Of a DNA stretch of 64,000 nt, positions 39,379 to 50,182 are shown piece by piece. Source of the stretch: Streptomyces aureocirculatus (GTDB taxonomy: Bacteria; Actinomycetota; Actinomycetes; Streptomycetales; Streptomycetaceae); NCBI RefSeq assembly GCF_000720475.1, contig NZ_JOAP01000005.1:441199-505198 (forward strand), written 5' to 3'. Made by a program: the position numbers and the translations under genes. Below the pieces are notes generated by a model. It was not told where the DNA came from. It worked only from the letters and a program-made list of their open reading frames with translations, and did no database searches. Position 1 is the stretch's first letter, and each line of letters starts with the position of its first letter.

Positions 39379-39948
39379 CAACTCGTCACTCCCCCCGCTG
39401 CGCTGCCTTGCCCGTGCACCTGCTGTTCCGCAAGTGCCGCCGCCGTCCTGCCGGGTGCCTCGCGGCCGGTCGATCGAGAGCTCTCATGTCCGACTCTCCA
39501 CTTTCTGCCCGCTTTACGCCGCTTTACGCGGCAGGGCAGGAGGTTCCACGCGTGCCCAACTGTCTTTCGCGTCCCCTGTACGGCCCCGGTTACCCCGCAT
39601 CCCCGCAGGCAACTGCTCTCGTACTGAGGGACGAACGGGCGCCCCGAAAGATTCCCGCCCGGCAGGAAAGATCCCCTCCCGCCGCGATTGGTTCCACGCG
39701 GCGAACACTTCAGGCCAACTGGGCACTCTGGCACGGGGGATGAGGGTGTCGGGCAGGTGCCACATGCGGGAGGCAATCTCCCCCAATGCCCGGACAACTG
39801 GTGACGCCTCTTTCGCGTCACGGCTGAAAAGCGTCCGGACGTGTCTTCGAGTTGCCCGTGTGTCAGTAGTAGGCTCGCGCCGTTTGTTGACGCACATGCG
39901 TGCCCCCGGTCAAATCCTGTCCGCGAGGGGCCCGATCTGGGGGAGGCC
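39379..39948. other. 570-bp divergent region upstream of the conservon
   Basis: No gene is seen. The stretch is less GC-rich than its surroundings and must hold the promoters of cvnA and of the repeat-containing membrane protein. A small hairpin GCCGC/GCGGC lies near 39520. A possible cvnA promoter is listed at 39846-39875. Confidence 0.55.
39846..39875 (+). promoter_or_regulatory. Possible cvnA promoter
   Basis: TTCGAG (39846-39851) and TAGGCT (39870-39875) are separated by 18 bases, about 75 bp before the cvnA ATG. Both hexamers match the consensus only partly. Confidence 0.35.
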
Positions 39949-42900
39949 ATGCGCTTTCGCGGGAAGTCAATCCGCCGGAAGATCGTGGCATTGCTGCTCG
40001 TGCCGCTCGTGTCCCTCACGGCGATCTGGGGCTTTGCCACGTTCCTCACGGGGCGCGAGGCGAACAAGCTGATCGGCACCGCCAAGATCATCGATGAGCT
40101 GGCCTTTCCCGTCCAGGACGCCGCCGAGGTGGTCCAGAAAGAGCGCCGCCAGACCCTCGTCTATCTGGCGGACCCCCGGGCATCGGACGCACTCGCCGCA
40201 CTGCGGCGCAGCCGTGAGGCCACCGACAAGAGCGTGGCCAGGGTCGAGTACCGGGCCAAGCACTCCGACTCGCGCGGGTCGCTCGACGACCAGTCCGAAG
40301 AGCGGCTGAGCGTGGCCCTCGATGCCTTCAAGGGCCTCGACGCGCTGCGCCGCACGGTCGAGGAAGGCACGATCAGCCGCGAGAAGGCGCTGAAGATGTA
40401 CACGCGCCTGACCGATCCCTGCTTCGGCTTCCTGATGACGCTCAACGCCCTCGACGACGTGGGTGTCACAGCGGAGGGCCGCGCGCTCGTCGGTGTCGGC
40501 CAGGCACGTGAACTGCTCTCCCGCGAGGACGCGTTGATCGGCTCCGCCCTCGTCGCGGGCAGTGTCACCAGGGGAGAGATCCGTCAGGTCACCGATATGG
40601 CCGCGCAGCGCAGCCTGCTCCTGGACAACAGCCTCGCCCAGCTTCCCGACGACGAGCGCGCCCGCTTCGAGCGCTACTGGAACGGCGCCGAGACCAGCCG
40701 TCTGCGCGACGCCGAGAAGTCCCTGGTGGAGTCGGGCGCCGGCACCCCGCGCGGGATCAGCACCGGCGACTGGGACCGCGAGGCGCACAAGGTCCTCGCG
40801 GGCCTCGCCGACCGCAGCGACGCCGCCATCGAGCGCCTGCGCGAGCGCGCCCGCCCCGAAGCCGTCAGCGTCATCGTCCAGTTGGCCGTCATCGGTGTGC
40901 TCGGCCTGCTCGCCGTGATCTTCTCCCTCTTCCTCTCCATCCGCGTCGGCCGCAGCCTCATCCGAGACCTGCGCAGGCTGCGCCTGGAGGCCCACGAGGC
41001 CTCCGGCGTGCGGCTGCCCGGCCTGCTGCGCCGCCTCGCGGCGGGTGAACAGGTCGACGTGGAGACCGAGGCCCCGCGCCTGACCTACGACAAGGACGAG
41101 ATCGGCCAGGTCGGCCAGGCGCTCAACACCCTGCAGCGCGCCGCCGTAGAAGCCACCGTCAAACAGGCCGACCTGCGCCGCGGCGTCTCCGAAGTGTTCG
41201 TCAACCTCGCCCGCCGCAGCCAGGTCCTGCTGCACAAGCAGCTCACGCTCCTCGACACCATGGAGCGCAGGACCGAGGACACCGACGAACTGGCCGACCT
41301 GTTCCGCCTTGACCACCTCACGACCCGCATGCGGCGGCACGCCGAAGGCCTCGTCATCCTCTCCGGCGCCGCCCCGTCACGGCAGTGGCGCAAGCCCGTC
41401 CAGCTCATGGACGTCGTCCGCGCCGCCGTCGCCGAGGTCGAGGACTACGAACGCATCGAGGTACGCCGCCTGCCGCGCATCGCCGTCACAGGACCCGCGG
41501 TCGCCGACCTCACCCACCTGCTCGCCGAACTCCTGGAGAACGCCACGGTGTTCTCACCCCCGCACACCGCGGTGCAGGTCCTCGGAGAGCACGTCGCCAA
41601 CGGCTTCACCCTGGAGATCCACGACCGCGGCCTCGGCATGGCCTCCGAAAACCTCCTGGACGCCAACCTCCGCCTCGCGGAGACCCCCGAGTTCGAACTG
41701 TCCGACACCGACCGCCTCGGCCTCTTCGTAGTCAGCCGGCTGGCCCAGCGCCAGCGCGTCCGGGTCTCCCTCCAGCCCTCCCCGTACGGTGGCACCACCG
41801 CCGTCGTGTTCATACCGGAGACGCTGCTCACCGACGATGTGTCCGACACCGGAGGCGTCGGTTTCCGCCTCGACCGGCCGCTGCCGCAGAAGTCCCTCGG
41901 CGGCGACCCGGCGAAGGAGCGGTCGGCGGCCCTCGCCCGGACGGCCGTGGAACTGCCCGGACTGCCCGCGTCCGTCCTCGACGGCCCGGTCGAGCTGGAA
42001 GCACCGGTCGGCATGGCAGGGCTCGACGGCTTCCCGGGCGCCCTGGAGGACGAGGACAGCGAACGCGGCGGCCTGTTCCGCCCCCGCCGCCGCGCCACGG
42101 ACACCCCCAAGGAGCAGCACCAGCAGGCCCGTGACACGCGCGAGCCCGACCTCGTCGAACCGGTACGCGCCACCGACTCCGCCGCACACGAGGCACCGCA
42201 CTCCGAAGAGACCCTCGACGACGAGCAGGCTCCGGGCGACACGGTCCCGCTCGTACGCCGCCGCACGCCGAAACTGGTCTCCTCGCACGGACGTCGCGTG
42301 GGTCCCGCGCGGACGCGCGACACGGACGCGGACGACCCGGACGACGGCTCCCGCACACGCCGCGAGCCCGGCGCGGGACGGCCCGGTCGCGGCCCCGCGC
42401 GGGACCCCAGGAGCGCGGGCCAGACACCCCCGGACACCCGTCAGGACCTGGGCCCCGCCCGCGGTACCCCCGACCGGCGTGTACGGGACGGTCTCGGCGC
42501 CCCCGCGCGGGACACCGTCGACGGCTCCGAAGGCGCGGGCCTCGACCTGCCGCGCCGCCCCCGTTCGGACGCGGGCTGGCCCGACCTGACCCCGCCGCGC
42601 CCGCTGGGCACGGACACACCGGTCGGCACCCAGCCGCTGCTGCCCCGGCGCCGTCCGGTCCCGGACGCACCGCCCGCCACCACCCGCACGGAGACGGCGC
42701 CCGGTGCGGACCGGGCGGCAAGGACGGACAGAGGATCCATGGACCGGGCCGCAGGCAGCACGGGAACGCCGCTCCGCGCGGCCGCCGAGGACTCCGTCGC
42801 CCCCGCCCCGGGCGGGCTGCCGCGCCGCGTCAGGCAGGCCAGCCTCGCCCCGCAGCTCAAGGAAGGGCCGGACCACCGTACGGAGCCGGACGCCGCCCCC

Positions 42901-43059
42901 GCCGGGGCCGGAACGGAGGAGCGCGACGCCGACGAGGTCCGCAGCCGGATGGCTTCGCTCCAGCGTGGCTGGCAGCGCGGTCGCCAAGAGAACGCCGCGG
43001 GCGACGACGTCCAGGACGGCGCAGCACCAGGAACGACATCTGAGGGGGACGGTCGATGA
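39949..43059 (+). CDS. cvnA: Conservon sensor kinase-like protein CvnA
   Basis: The 1036-residue product is the sensor part of a conservon. A membrane segment at about 12-32 (IVALLLVPLVSLTAIWGFA) is followed by an extracytoplasmic nitrate/nitrite-sensor-like helical domain (about 33-305). A second membrane segment at about 308-330 leads to HAMP and the kinase region. FRLDHLTTRMRRHAEG and LLAELLENATVFSPPHTAV (N box) are visible, and DRGLGM is the G box. A long disordered, proline- and arginine-rich tail of about 400 residues ends the protein. It begins at ATG 39949 behind GGGGGAGG and overlaps cvnB by 4 bp. Conservons couple such kinases to a small GTPase at the membrane. Confidence 0.92.
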   Translation: MRFRGKSIRRKIVALLLVPLVSLTAIWGFATFLTGREANKLIGTAKIIDELAFPVQDAAEVVQKERRQTLVYLADPRASDALAALRRSREATDKSVARVEYRAKHSDSRGSLDDQSEERLSVALDAFKGLDALRRTVEEGTISREKALKMYTRLTDPCFGFLMTLNALDDVGVTAEGRALVGVGQARELLSREDALIGSALVAGSVTRGEIRQVTDMAAQRSLLLDNSLAQLPDDERARFERYWNGAETSRLRDAEKSLVESGAGTPRGISTGDWDREAHKVLAGLADRSDAAIERLRERARPEAVSVIVQLAVIGVLGLLAVIFSLFLSIRVGRSLIRDLRRLRLEAHEASGVRLPGLLRRLAAGEQVDVETEAPRLTYDKDEIGQVGQALNTLQRAAVEATVKQADLRRGVSEVFVNLARRSQVLLHKQLTLLDTMERRTEDTDELADLFRLDHLTTRMRRHAEGLVILSGAAPSRQWRKPVQLMDVVRAAVAEVEDYERIEVRRLPRIAVTGPAVADLTHLLAELLENATVFSPPHTAVQVLGEHVANGFTLEIHDRGLGMASENLLDANLRLAETPEFELSDTDRLGLFVVSRLAQRQRVRVSLQPSPYGGTTAVVFIPETLLTDDVSDTGGVGFRLDRPLPQKSLGGDPAKERSAALARTAVELPGLPASVLDGPVELEAPVGMAGLDGFPGALEDEDSERGGLFRPRRRATDTPKEQHQQARDTREPDLVEPVRATDSAAHEAPHSEETLDDEQAPGDTVPLVRRRTPKLVSSHGRRVGPARTRDTDADDPDDGSRTRREPGAGRPGRGPARDPRSAGQTPPDTRQDLGPARGTPDRRVRDGLGAPARDTVDGSEGAGLDLPRRPRSDAGWPDLTPPRPLGTDTPVGTQPLLPRRRPVPDAPPATTRTETAPGADRAARTDRGSMDRAAGSTGTPLRAAAEDSVAPAPGGLPRRVRQASLAPQLKEGPDHRTEPDAAPAGAGTEERDADEVRSRMASLQRGWQRGRQENAAGDDVQDGAAPGTTSEGDGR

Positions 43060-43496
43060 CCGCACCGAAGGCCGACGCACGCACCACCGCGACCGGGGGA
43101 TCGGGAGAGCTGAACTGGCTTCTCGACGATCTGGTGGAGCGCGTCGCCAGCATCCGCAAAGCGCTCGTGCTCTCCGGGGACGGACTGCCCACGGGCGTGT
43201 CGAAGAACCTGACACGTGAGGACAGCGAGCACCTGGCCGCCGTCGCGTCCGGGTTCCACAGCCTCGCCAAGGGCGTGGGACGCCACTTCGAAGCGGGCAA
43301 GGTCCGGCAGACGGTCGTCGAGCTGGACGACGCCTTCCTCTTCGTCACGGCCGCGGGCGACGGCAGTTGTCTGGCCGTGCTCGCGGACGCGGACTCCGAT
43401 GTCGGCCTGGTGGCGTACGAGATGACGCTGCTCGTCAAGAGGGTGGGTGTGCACCTGGGGTCGGCGCCACGCACCGACCTGCCCACGGGAGGGTAG
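43056..43496 (+). CDS. cvnB: Conservon roadblock/LC7 protein CvnB
   Basis: The 146-residue product is a roadblock/LC7 domain protein (LNWLLDDLVERVASIRKALVL, then VSGFHSLAKG-like and VELDDAFLFVTAAGDGSCLAV segments). In conservons this protein is thought to act as a regulator of the GTPase CvnD, in a membrane complex with CvnA. ATG 43056 overlaps the cvnA stop. The next gene, cvnC, follows after 9 bp. Confidence 0.92.
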   Translation: MTAPKADARTTATGGSGELNWLLDDLVERVASIRKALVLSGDGLPTGVSKNLTREDSEHLAAVASGFHSLAKGVGRHFEAGKVRQTVVELDDAFLFVTAAGDGSCLAVLADADSDVGLVAYEMTLLVKRVGVHLGSAPRTDLPTGG

Positions 43497-43505
43497 TGGG
43501 AGGGC

Positions 43506-43907
43506 ATGAGCGACGACGACGGTCAGGTCGAGATGCCGCACTGGTTCGATGACGACGCGGGCCCGGTGGTGCGCCCGTACGCGATGACACGCGGCCGCAC
43601 GACCAGCGCGAACCAGCACCGCCTCGACCTGATCGCGGTCGTGATCGCCGAGTCGCGCGCCGAGGAGACGGAGGCCGACCAGACGCTGTCCCCGGAACAT
43701 GTGGACATCGTCGGCCTGTGCCGCGACACCCCGCAGTCCGTCGCGGAGCTCGCGGCGGAACTGGACCTTCCGATCGGCGTGGTCCGTGTCCTCATCGGTG
43801 ATCTGGTCGACGACCGACTGGTGCACGTGACCCGCCCCGTTCCCCCCGCCGAGCTGCCGGACGAGAGTATTCTGCGCGACGTGATCAACGGCCTCCGGGC
43901 GCTCTGA
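43506..43907 (+). CDS. cvnC: Conservon DUF742 protein CvnC
   Basis: The 133-residue product is a DUF742 protein, the standard third member of conservons. It starts with an acidic tail and the conserved VVRPYAMTRGRT segment. A winged helix-like C-terminal half follows (DIVGLCRDTPQSVAELAAEL, GVVRVLIGDLVDDRLVHV). Its molecular role is unknown, though the family is thought to work with CvnA, CvnB and CvnD. In a usual conservon cvnD follows directly; here an oxoprolinase gene stands between them. Confidence 0.92.
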   Translation: MSDDDGQVEMPHWFDDDAGPVVRPYAMTRGRTTSANQHRLDLIAVVIAESRAEETEADQTLSPEHVDIVGLCRDTPQSVAELAAELDLPIGVVRVLIGDLVDDRLVHVTRPVPPAELPDESILRDVINGLRAL

Positions 43908-43932
43908 ACAGCGCGAAAGCGGGGATTGAGAC

Positions 43933-46900
43933 GTGACAGGCTGGCAGTTCTGGGTCGACAGGGGCGGCACGTTCACGGATGTCGTCGCCCGCCGCCCGGA
44001 CGGCGCTCTGCGCACGCACAAGCTCCTGTCCGACAATCCGGCCCGCTACGCGGACGCCGCGGTCGCCGGCATCCGGGAACTCCTTGCCCAGGCCGACACG
44101 TCAAAGAGTGTGGAGGCCGCGCACACGGGCAGCACGGACGCCGTACACACGGACAGCGTGAATGCCGCGCATCCGGCCGACGCGGACGCCCCGTACACCG
44201 GCGCGGACAACCCCCCGGGACTCGGCGGCGTACCGATCGACACCGTCCGCATGGGCACCACCGTCGCCACCAACGCCCTCCTGGAGCGCAAGGGCGAGCC
44301 CACCGCCCTCGTCATCACGCGCGGTTTCCGCGACGCGCTGCGCATCGCCTATCAGAACCGCCCCCAGATCTTCGCCCGCCACATCGTCCTCCCCGAAGAG
44401 CTCTACGCCCGCGTCATCGAATTCGACGAACGTGTCGCCGCCGACGGCGAGGTGCTGCGCGCCCCCGACCTCGACGGGCTCGGCACGGCCCTTCGACAGG
44501 CCTACGACGACGGCATCCGAGCCGTCGCCGTCGTGTGCATGCACAGCCATCTGCACCCCGCCCACGAGCAGGCCGCCGGGGACCTCGCGCGGCGCACCGG
44601 CTTCCCGCAGGTCTCGCTCTCCAGCGAGGTCAGCCCACTGATGAAACTCGTCCCGCGCGGGGACACCGCCGTCGTCGACGCCTATCTGTCGCCCGTCCTG
44701 CGGCGCTACGTCCAGCATGTGGCCGACGAACTGCACGGCGTGCGCCTGATGTTCATGCAGTCCAACGGAGGACTCGCGGAAGCCGGTCAGTTCCGCGGCA
44801 AGGACGCCATCCTGTCCGGGCCCGCGGGCGGCATCGTGGGCATGGCCCGGATGTCGGAACTCGCCGGCTTCGAGAGGGTCATCGGCTTCGACATGGGCGG
44901 TACGTCGACGGACGTGTCGCACTACGCCGGTGCGTACGAGAGGGTCTTCACGACGCGGATCGCGGGCGTACGGCTGCGCGCGCCCATGCTGGACATCCAC
45001 ACCGTGGCCGCGGGCGGCGGCTCCGTCCTGCACTTCGACGGCAGCCGCTACCGCGTGGGGCCCGACTCGGCGGGCGCCGTCCCCGGCCCCGCGTGCTACC
45101 GCGGCGGCGGCCCGCTGACCGTCACCGACGCCAACGTGGCACTCGGACGCATCCAGGCGGCCCACTTCCCCCGGGTGTTCGGCCCGGACGGCGACCAGCC
45201 GCTCGACGACGGCCTCGTCCGCGCACGGTTCGCCGAGCTCGCCAGGGACATCACCGCGCGGACCGGCGACGACCGCACCGCAGAGCAGGTCGCGGAGGGC
45301 TATCTCCAGATCGCCGTCGCCAACATCGCCGGCGCCGTCAAGCGCATCTCGGTCCAGAAGGGCCACGACATCACGCGCTACGCCCTGACGACCTTCGGTG
45401 GCGCGGGCGGCCAGCACGCCTGCATGGTGGCCGACTCGCTCGGCATCCGTACCGTCCTCGTACCGCCCATGGCGGGCGTCCTGTCCGCGCTCGGCATCGG
45501 CCTCGCCGACACGACGGCGATGCGCGAGCAGTCCGTCGAGGCGCCCCTGGAAGCCGCCGCGATGCCCCGCGTCCACCGGACTGCCGACGACCTGGAGACC
45601 GCGGCCCGCGCCCAGCTCACCGCCGAGGACGTACCCACCGACCGCGTGCACGTCACGCGCCGCGCCCACCTGCGCTACGACGGCACCGACACCACCCTCG
45701 CCGTCGACCTCGCCGAGCCCGACACCATGGCCCGCGCCTTCGAGGAACGCCACCGCGCCACCTACTCCTTCACCCTGGACCGTCCCGTCGTCGTCGAGGC
45801 CCTGTCCGTGGAGGCCACCGGCCGCACCGAGCCGCCGGACCTGTCGACGCTCGGCGGCAGCACCGAGCGCGGCCCCGCGCTGACCGTGCGCCTGCACACG
45901 GGCGGCTCCTGGCGGGAGGTGCCGCTGCACCGCCGAGAGGAACTGCCGCCCGGCGAGCGGGTCACCGGACCCGCGATCGTCGCGGAGGCGGGCGCGACGA
46001 CGGTCGTGGACGAGGGCTGGCGGGCGGCCACGACCGACGACGGGCACCTGGTCATGGAACGGGTGGCGGCCCCCGCGAGTTCCGCCGCCGGAACGGAGGC
46101 CGACCCGGTCCTCCTGGAGGTCTTCAACAACCTCTTCATGTCGATCGCCGAGCAGATGGGCGCGCGCCTGGAGTCCACCGCCCAGTCGGTCAACATCAAG
46201 GAGCGCCTCGACTTCTCCTGCGCCCTGTTCGACCCGGACGGCAACCTCGTAGCCAACGCCCCGCACATCCCCGTGCACCTGGGCTCCATGGGCACCAGCG
46301 TCAAGGAGGTCATCCGCCGCCGCTCCACCACCATGCGGCCGGGTGACGCCTACGCGGTCAACGACCCGTACCACGGAGGCACGCACCTTCCGGACGTCAC
46401 CGTCATCACGCCCGTCTTCGACACCCCGGGAGAGCGGATCCTCTTCTACGTGGCGTCGCGGGGCCACCACGCGGAGATCGGCGGCATCGCACCCGGATCC
46501 ATGCCCGCGAACAGCCGCACCATCGACGAGGAGGGCATCCTGTTCGACAACTGGCTGCTCGTCGAGGACGGACGGTTCCGCGAGGCGGAGACCCTGAGCC
46601 TGCTGACCGAGGCCCGCCACCCCTCCCGCAACCCCGCCACCAACCTCGCGGACCTGCGCGCCCAGATCGCCGCCAACCACAAGGGCGTCGACGAAGTGGC
46701 CCGCATGATCGAGGACTTCGGCCTCGACGTCGTGCAGGCCTACATGCGGCACGTCCAGGACAACGCCGAGGACTCCGTACGGCGCGTCATCGACACCCTG
46801 AAGGAGGGCGAGTTCACCTACGAGACCGACTCGGGTGCCGTCATCCGGGTGCAGGTCTCCGTAGACCGCGAACAGCGCACGGCCACCATCGACTTCACCG

Positions 46901-47730
46901 GCACGTCGGCGCAGCTCGACACCAACTTCAACGCGCCGTTCGCCGTGGTCAACGCCGCCGTCCTGTATGTCTTCCGCACCCTGGTAGGCGACGACATCCC
47001 CCTCAACGACGGCTGTCTGCGGCCCCTGCGCATCATCGTGCCGACCGGGACCTTCCTGTCGCCAGAACCACCCGCGGCGGTCGTGGCCGGCAACGTGGAG
47101 ACCTCACAGGCCATCGCAGGCGCCCTCTACGGAGCGCTCGGTGTCCAGGCCGAGGGCTCCGGCACGATGAACAACGTCACCTTCGGCAACGACCGGTACC
47201 AGTACTACGAGACCGTGGCCTCCGGATCCGGGGCCGGCGAGGGCTTCGACGGCGCCTCCGTGGTGCAGACCCACATGACCAACTCGCGGCTCACCGACCC
47301 CGAGGTCCTCGAATGGCGGCTGCCCGTCGTCCTGGAGGAGTTCGCGGTACGCCACGGCAGTGGCGGGGCGGGCCGCCGGCGGGGCGGGGACGGCGCCGTC
47401 CGCCGCATCCGCTTCCGGGAGCCCATGACGGTCTCCACGCTGTCCCAGCACCGCGTGGTGCCGCCCTACGGCATGGCGGGCGGTGAGCCCGGCGGCCTCG
47501 GCTCGGGGCGCCTTGAGCGCGCCGACGGCAGCGTCGTGCGGCTCACGGGCAGCGATTGCGCCGACGCGGGCCCCAGCGACGTACTCGTGATCGAAACGCC
47601 CGGCGGCGGCGGATACGGACCGCCGCCGGGCGCCACCCCCGCCGCACAAGCCGCCCCGCACCCCGCGCGGCCCGTCCGACCCACCCACGCGAGACCACTG
47701 ATGACTGATGCAGGAGAAGAAAGCGAATGA
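43933..47730 (+). CDS. 5-oxoprolinase (OplAH type) / hydantoinase A-B fusion
   Basis: The 1265-residue product is a full-length ATP-dependent 5-oxoprolinase of eukaryotic OPLAH layout. Hydantoinase A-type domains fill about 1-700 ([53 protein letters not shown]). The hydantoinase B-type domain fills about 715-1250 ([35 protein letters not shown]). It would hydrolyse 5-oxo-L-proline to glutamate with ATP; a hydantoin substrate is possible. An insertion of four octapeptides (SVEAAHTG type, 24-bp units at 44107-44202) enlarges a loop. The GTG at 43933 lies 25 bp after cvnC, and its stop overlaps the cvnD ATG. It therefore shares the conservon transcript. Confidence 0.88.
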   Translation: MTGWQFWVDRGGTFTDVVARRPDGALRTHKLLSDNPARYADAAVAGIRELLAQADTSKSVEAAHTGSTDAVHTDSVNAAHPADADAPYTGADNPPGLGGVPIDTVRMGTTVATNALLERKGEPTALVITRGFRDALRIAYQNRPQIFARHIVLPEELYARVIEFDERVAADGEVLRAPDLDGLGTALRQAYDDGIRAVAVVCMHSHLHPAHEQAAGDLARRTGFPQVSLSSEVSPLMKLVPRGDTAVVDAYLSPVLRRYVQHVADELHGVRLMFMQSNGGLAEAGQFRGKDAILSGPAGGIVGMARMSELAGFERVIGFDMGGTSTDVSHYAGAYERVFTTRIAGVRLRAPMLDIHTVAAGGGSVLHFDGSRYRVGPDSAGAVPGPACYRGGGPLTVTDANVALGRIQAAHFPRVFGPDGDQPLDDGLVRARFAELARDITARTGDDRTAEQVAEGYLQIAVANIAGAVKRISVQKGHDITRYALTTFGGAGGQHACMVADSLGIRTVLVPPMAGVLSALGIGLADTTAMREQSVEAPLEAAAMPRVHRTADDLETAARAQLTAEDVPTDRVHVTRRAHLRYDGTDTTLAVDLAEPDTMARAFEERHRATYSFTLDRPVVVEALSVEATGRTEPPDLSTLGGSTERGPALTVRLHTGGSWREVPLHRREELPPGERVTGPAIVAEAGATTVVDEGWRAATTDDGHLVMERVAAPASSAAGTEADPVLLEVFNNLFMSIAEQMGARLESTAQSVNIKERLDFSCALFDPDGNLVANAPHIPVHLGSMGTSVKEVIRRRSTTMRPGDAYAVNDPYHGGTHLPDVTVITPVFDTPGERILFYVASRGHHAEIGGIAPGSMPANSRTIDEEGILFDNWLLVEDGRFREAETLSLLTEARHPSRNPATNLADLRAQIAANHKGVDEVARMIEDFGLDVVQAYMRHVQDNAEDSVRRVIDTLKEGEFTYETDSGAVIRVQVSVDREQRTATIDFTGTSAQLDTNFNAPFAVVNAAVLYVFRTLVGDDIPLNDGCLRPLRIIVPTGTFLSPEPPAAVVAGNVETSQAIAGALYGALGVQAEGSGTMNNVTFGNDRYQYYETVASGSGAGEGFDGASVVQTHMTNSRLTDPEVLEWRLPVVLEEFAVRHGSGGAGRRRGGDGAVRRIRFREPMTVSTLSQHRVVPPYGMAGGEPGGLGSGRLERADGSVVRLTGSDCADAGPSDVLVIETPGGGGYGPPPGATPAAQAAPHPARPVRPTHARPLMTDAGEESE
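44107..44202 (+). repeat. In-frame 24-bp degenerate repeat, four copies
   Basis: Units of 24 bp from 44107 code for [24 protein letters not shown] and DADAPYTG. The array sits in a loop just before the [17 protein letters not shown] motif of the oxoprolinase. Confidence 0.8.
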
Positions 47731-48332
47731 TCTTCAAGCGTTCTGAGCGCGGTACGGCCCCCGTGGAGCCGGTCACGCTGAAGATCCTGGTGGCGGGCGG
47801 ATTCGGCGTGGGCAAGACGACCCTCGTCGGCACGGTCAGCGAGATCAAGCCGCTGCGCACGGAGGAGACCCTCAGTGAGGCCGGACGGCCCGTCGACGAC
47901 ACCAACGGCGTCCCGGGCAAGCACACCACCACCGTGGCCATGGACTTCGGCCGGATCACCCTCCGCGAGGACCTGGTGCTCTACCTCTTCGGCACCCCCG
48001 GGCAGGACCGCTTCTGGTTCCTGTGGGACGAGTTGGCGACCGGAGCGCTCGGCGCCGTCGTGCTCGCCGACACCCGCCGCCTGGAGGACTGCTTCGCCGC
48101 CGTCGACTACTTCGAGCGCCGCTCCATACCCTTCGTCGTCGGCGTCAACTGCTTCGAGGGGTCGACCCGCTACCCGTCCGACGCGGTACGGCACGCCCTG
48201 GACCTCGACGAGAACACTCCCGTCGTGCTGTGCGACGCGCGCGAGAAGGAGTCCGTCAAGGAGGTCCTGATCGACGTGGTCGAGCACGCGATGGCCGTCG
48301 GGGCGGCGGCCAGGGAACCGGTCGCCACCTGA
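47727..48332 (+). CDS. cvnD: Conservon GTPase CvnD
   Basis: The 201-residue product is a small Ras-like GTPase of the conservon type. [12 protein letters not shown] is the P-loop, [18 protein letters not shown] the switch 1 region, [12 protein letters not shown] the switch 2 motif, and VGVNCFEG stands where NKxD is found in Ras. The protein has no lipid motif. ATG 47727 overlaps the stop of the oxoprolinase gene. It completes the cvnA-B-C-D set and is the last gene before the terminator at 48600-48627. Confidence 0.92.
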   Translation: MIFKRSERGTAPVEPVTLKILVAGGFGVGKTTLVGTVSEIKPLRTEETLSEAGRPVDDTNGVPGKHTTTVAMDFGRITLREDLVLYLFGTPGQDRFWFLWDELATGALGAVVLADTRRLEDCFAAVDYFERRSIPFVVGVNCFEGSTRYPSDAVRHALDLDENTPVVLCDAREKESVKEVLIDVVEHAMAVGAAAREPVAT

Positions 48333-48640
48333 CGCCGGCGGCCACCGTGCAAGTCGTCGTCTGACGCCCGCCGCCAGGCAACGCGCACGGCGGCCCGTAC
48401 CCCCGCCTACCGGGGTACGCGCCACCGCTCGCGCGCGGGCGGCCGGGCGGTCCGCCACGCGCGCGTGCCTGCCCCGCGGCGTCCCGGGCGGGGGCGATCG
48501 GCCGAGGGGACGGCCCTCCACGCGGGCGTGCCTGTCGCGGCGTCCCGGGAGAGGGCGATCGGCGCCGGGGGCCCTCCACGCGCGCGTGACTGCCTCGCGG
48601 GCCCCGGCCGGGACAGAGGCCGGGGCCGCGGGGCGCGTGG
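48333..48640. repeat. 308-bp convergent gap with direct repeats
   Basis: Between cvnD and glpK a unit of about 60-72 bp recurs: CCACGCGCGCGTGCCTGCC plus GGCGTCCCGGG and GGGCGATCGGC parts appear near 48454-48520 and 48520-48575, with a partial third copy. The stretch ends with the terminator at 48600-48627. No gene is seen. Confidence 0.7.
48600..48627. terminator. Bidirectional terminator between cvnD and glpK
   Basis: GGCCCCGGCC (48600-48609) pairs perfectly with GGCCGGGGCC (48618-48627) over an 8-base loop, 13 bp past the glpK stop. Confidence 0.8.
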
Positions 48641-50158
48641 TCAGCCCTCGTCGTCGTGCCAGCCGAAGCTGCGCTCGACGGCCTTGCGCCACCTGCGGTA
48701 CTCGCGCTCGCGCTCGTCCTCCGCCATCTGCGGCGTCCACTCGACGTCGCGCTGCCAGTGGGACTTCAGCTCCTCCAGATCGCTCCACACACCCGTCGCG
48801 AGCCCGGCGGCGTACGCGGCGCCCAGACACGTCGTCTCCGACACGCGCGGCCTGATCACCGGCACCCCGAGCACATCCGCCTGGTGCTGCATCAGCAGAC
48901 CGTTCTTGGTCATCCCACCGTCGACCTTCAGGGTGGTGATGCGCACTCCGGAGTCCTGGTACATCGCGTCGACGACCTCACGCGTCTGCCAGCTCGTCGC
49001 TTCCAGGACCGCACGCGCGAGGTGCGCTTTGGTGACGTACCGGGTGAGGCCGGTGACGACACCCCGCGCGTCGGAGCGCCAGTACGGCGCGAACAGACCG
49101 GAGAACGCCGGCACGATGTACGCGCCGCCGTTGTCGTCCACGCTCGCCGCGAGCGTCTCGATCTCGTCGGCCGTGCGGATGATGCCGAGCTGGTCGCGGA
49201 ACCACTGCACGAGCGCCCCGGTGATCGCGATCGAGCCCTCCAGGCAGTAGACCGGAGCCTCGGAGCCGATCTTGTAGCCCATGGTCGTGAGCAGGCCGTT
49301 CTTGGAGGGCACGGGCCGGTTGCCGGTGTTGAGCAGCAGGAAACTGCCCGTCCCGTAGGTGTTCTTGGCCGTCCCGGTGTCGTAGCAGGCCTGCCCGAAG
49401 ACCGCGGCCTGCTGGTCGCCGAGCGCGGAGGCCACGGGCACCCCCGAGAGCTGTCCGACGGCCGTGCCGTAGACCTCGGCCGACGACCTGATCTCCGGCA
49501 GGACCGCCTCCGGGACATTCATCGCCGACAGGATCGAGGAGTCCCACTGAAGGGTCTCCAGGTTCATCAGCATCGTGCGCCCGGCGTTGGTGACATCGGT
49601 GACGTGCACGCCTCCGTCCGTGCCGCCCGTGAGGTTCCAGATCAGCCAGGAGTCGATGGTGCCGAAGGCGATGTCGCCGCGTTCGGCACGCGCCCGCAGG
49701 CCCGGGACGTTGTCGAGGAGCCAGGACGCCTTCGGCCCGGAGAAGTAGCTGGCCAGTGGCAGGCCGGTCTGCTCGCGGAAGCGGTCCTGGCCGTCCTGGC
49801 CGCCCAGTTCGTTGCAGAGCGCCGACGTCCGCGTGTCCTGCCAGACGATGGCGTTGTGCACCGGCTTGCCCGTGGAGCGGTCCCACAGGACCGTCGTCTC
49901 CCGCTGGTTGGTGATGCCGAGGGCGCTCAGTTGGTCGGCGCGCAACCCCGCCTTGGCGAGCGCGCCCGCCACCACTGCCTGCACCTTGGACCAGATCTCG
50001 GTGGCGTCGTGCTCCACCCAGCCGGGCTTCGGGAAGATCTGCCGGTGCTCGCGCTGGTCCACGGCGACGATCGCGCCGTCCTGGTTGAAGACGATGCAGC
50101 GGCTGGATGTGGTGCCCTGGTCGATCGCGGCGACGAATTTCTCGGAGCTGTCCGTCAT
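48641..50158 (-). CDS. glpK: Glycerol kinase
   Basis: The 505-residue product is a full-length FGGY-family glycerol kinase that phosphorylates glycerol to glycerol 3-phosphate. It starts [20 protein letters not shown]. Conserved parts are [43 protein letters not shown], and [20 protein letters not shown] with the C-terminal nucleotide-binding loop. It is cytoplasmic and works on glycerol brought in by the adjacent facilitator gene, 24 bp upstream. No glpD or regulator gene of the glycerol type is in the window. Confidence 0.96.
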   Translation of the reverse strand: MTDSSEKFVAAIDQGTTSSRCIVFNQDGAIVAVDQREHRQIFPKPGWVEHDATEIWSKVQAVVAGALAKAGLRADQLSALGITNQRETTVLWDRSTGKPVHNAIVWQDTRTSALCNELGGQDGQDRFREQTGLPLASYFSGPKASWLLDNVPGLRARAERGDIAFGTIDSWLIWNLTGGTDGGVHVTDVTNAGRTMLMNLETLQWDSSILSAMNVPEAVLPEIRSSAEVYGTAVGQLSGVPVASALGDQQAAVFGQACYDTGTAKNTYGTGSFLLLNTGNRPVPSKNGLLTTMGYKIGSEAPVYCLEGSIAITGALVQWFRDQLGIIRTADEIETLAASVDDNGGAYIVPAFSGLFAPYWRSDARGVVTGLTRYVTKAHLARAVLEATSWQTREVVDAMYQDSGVRITTLKVDGGMTKNGLLMQHQADVLGVPVIRPRVSETTCLGAAYAAGLATGVWSDLEELKSHWQRDVEWTPQMAEDEREREYRRWRKAVERSFGWHDDEG

Positions 50159-50182
50159 GGCTACCCCTTGGAGGATGGCGCT

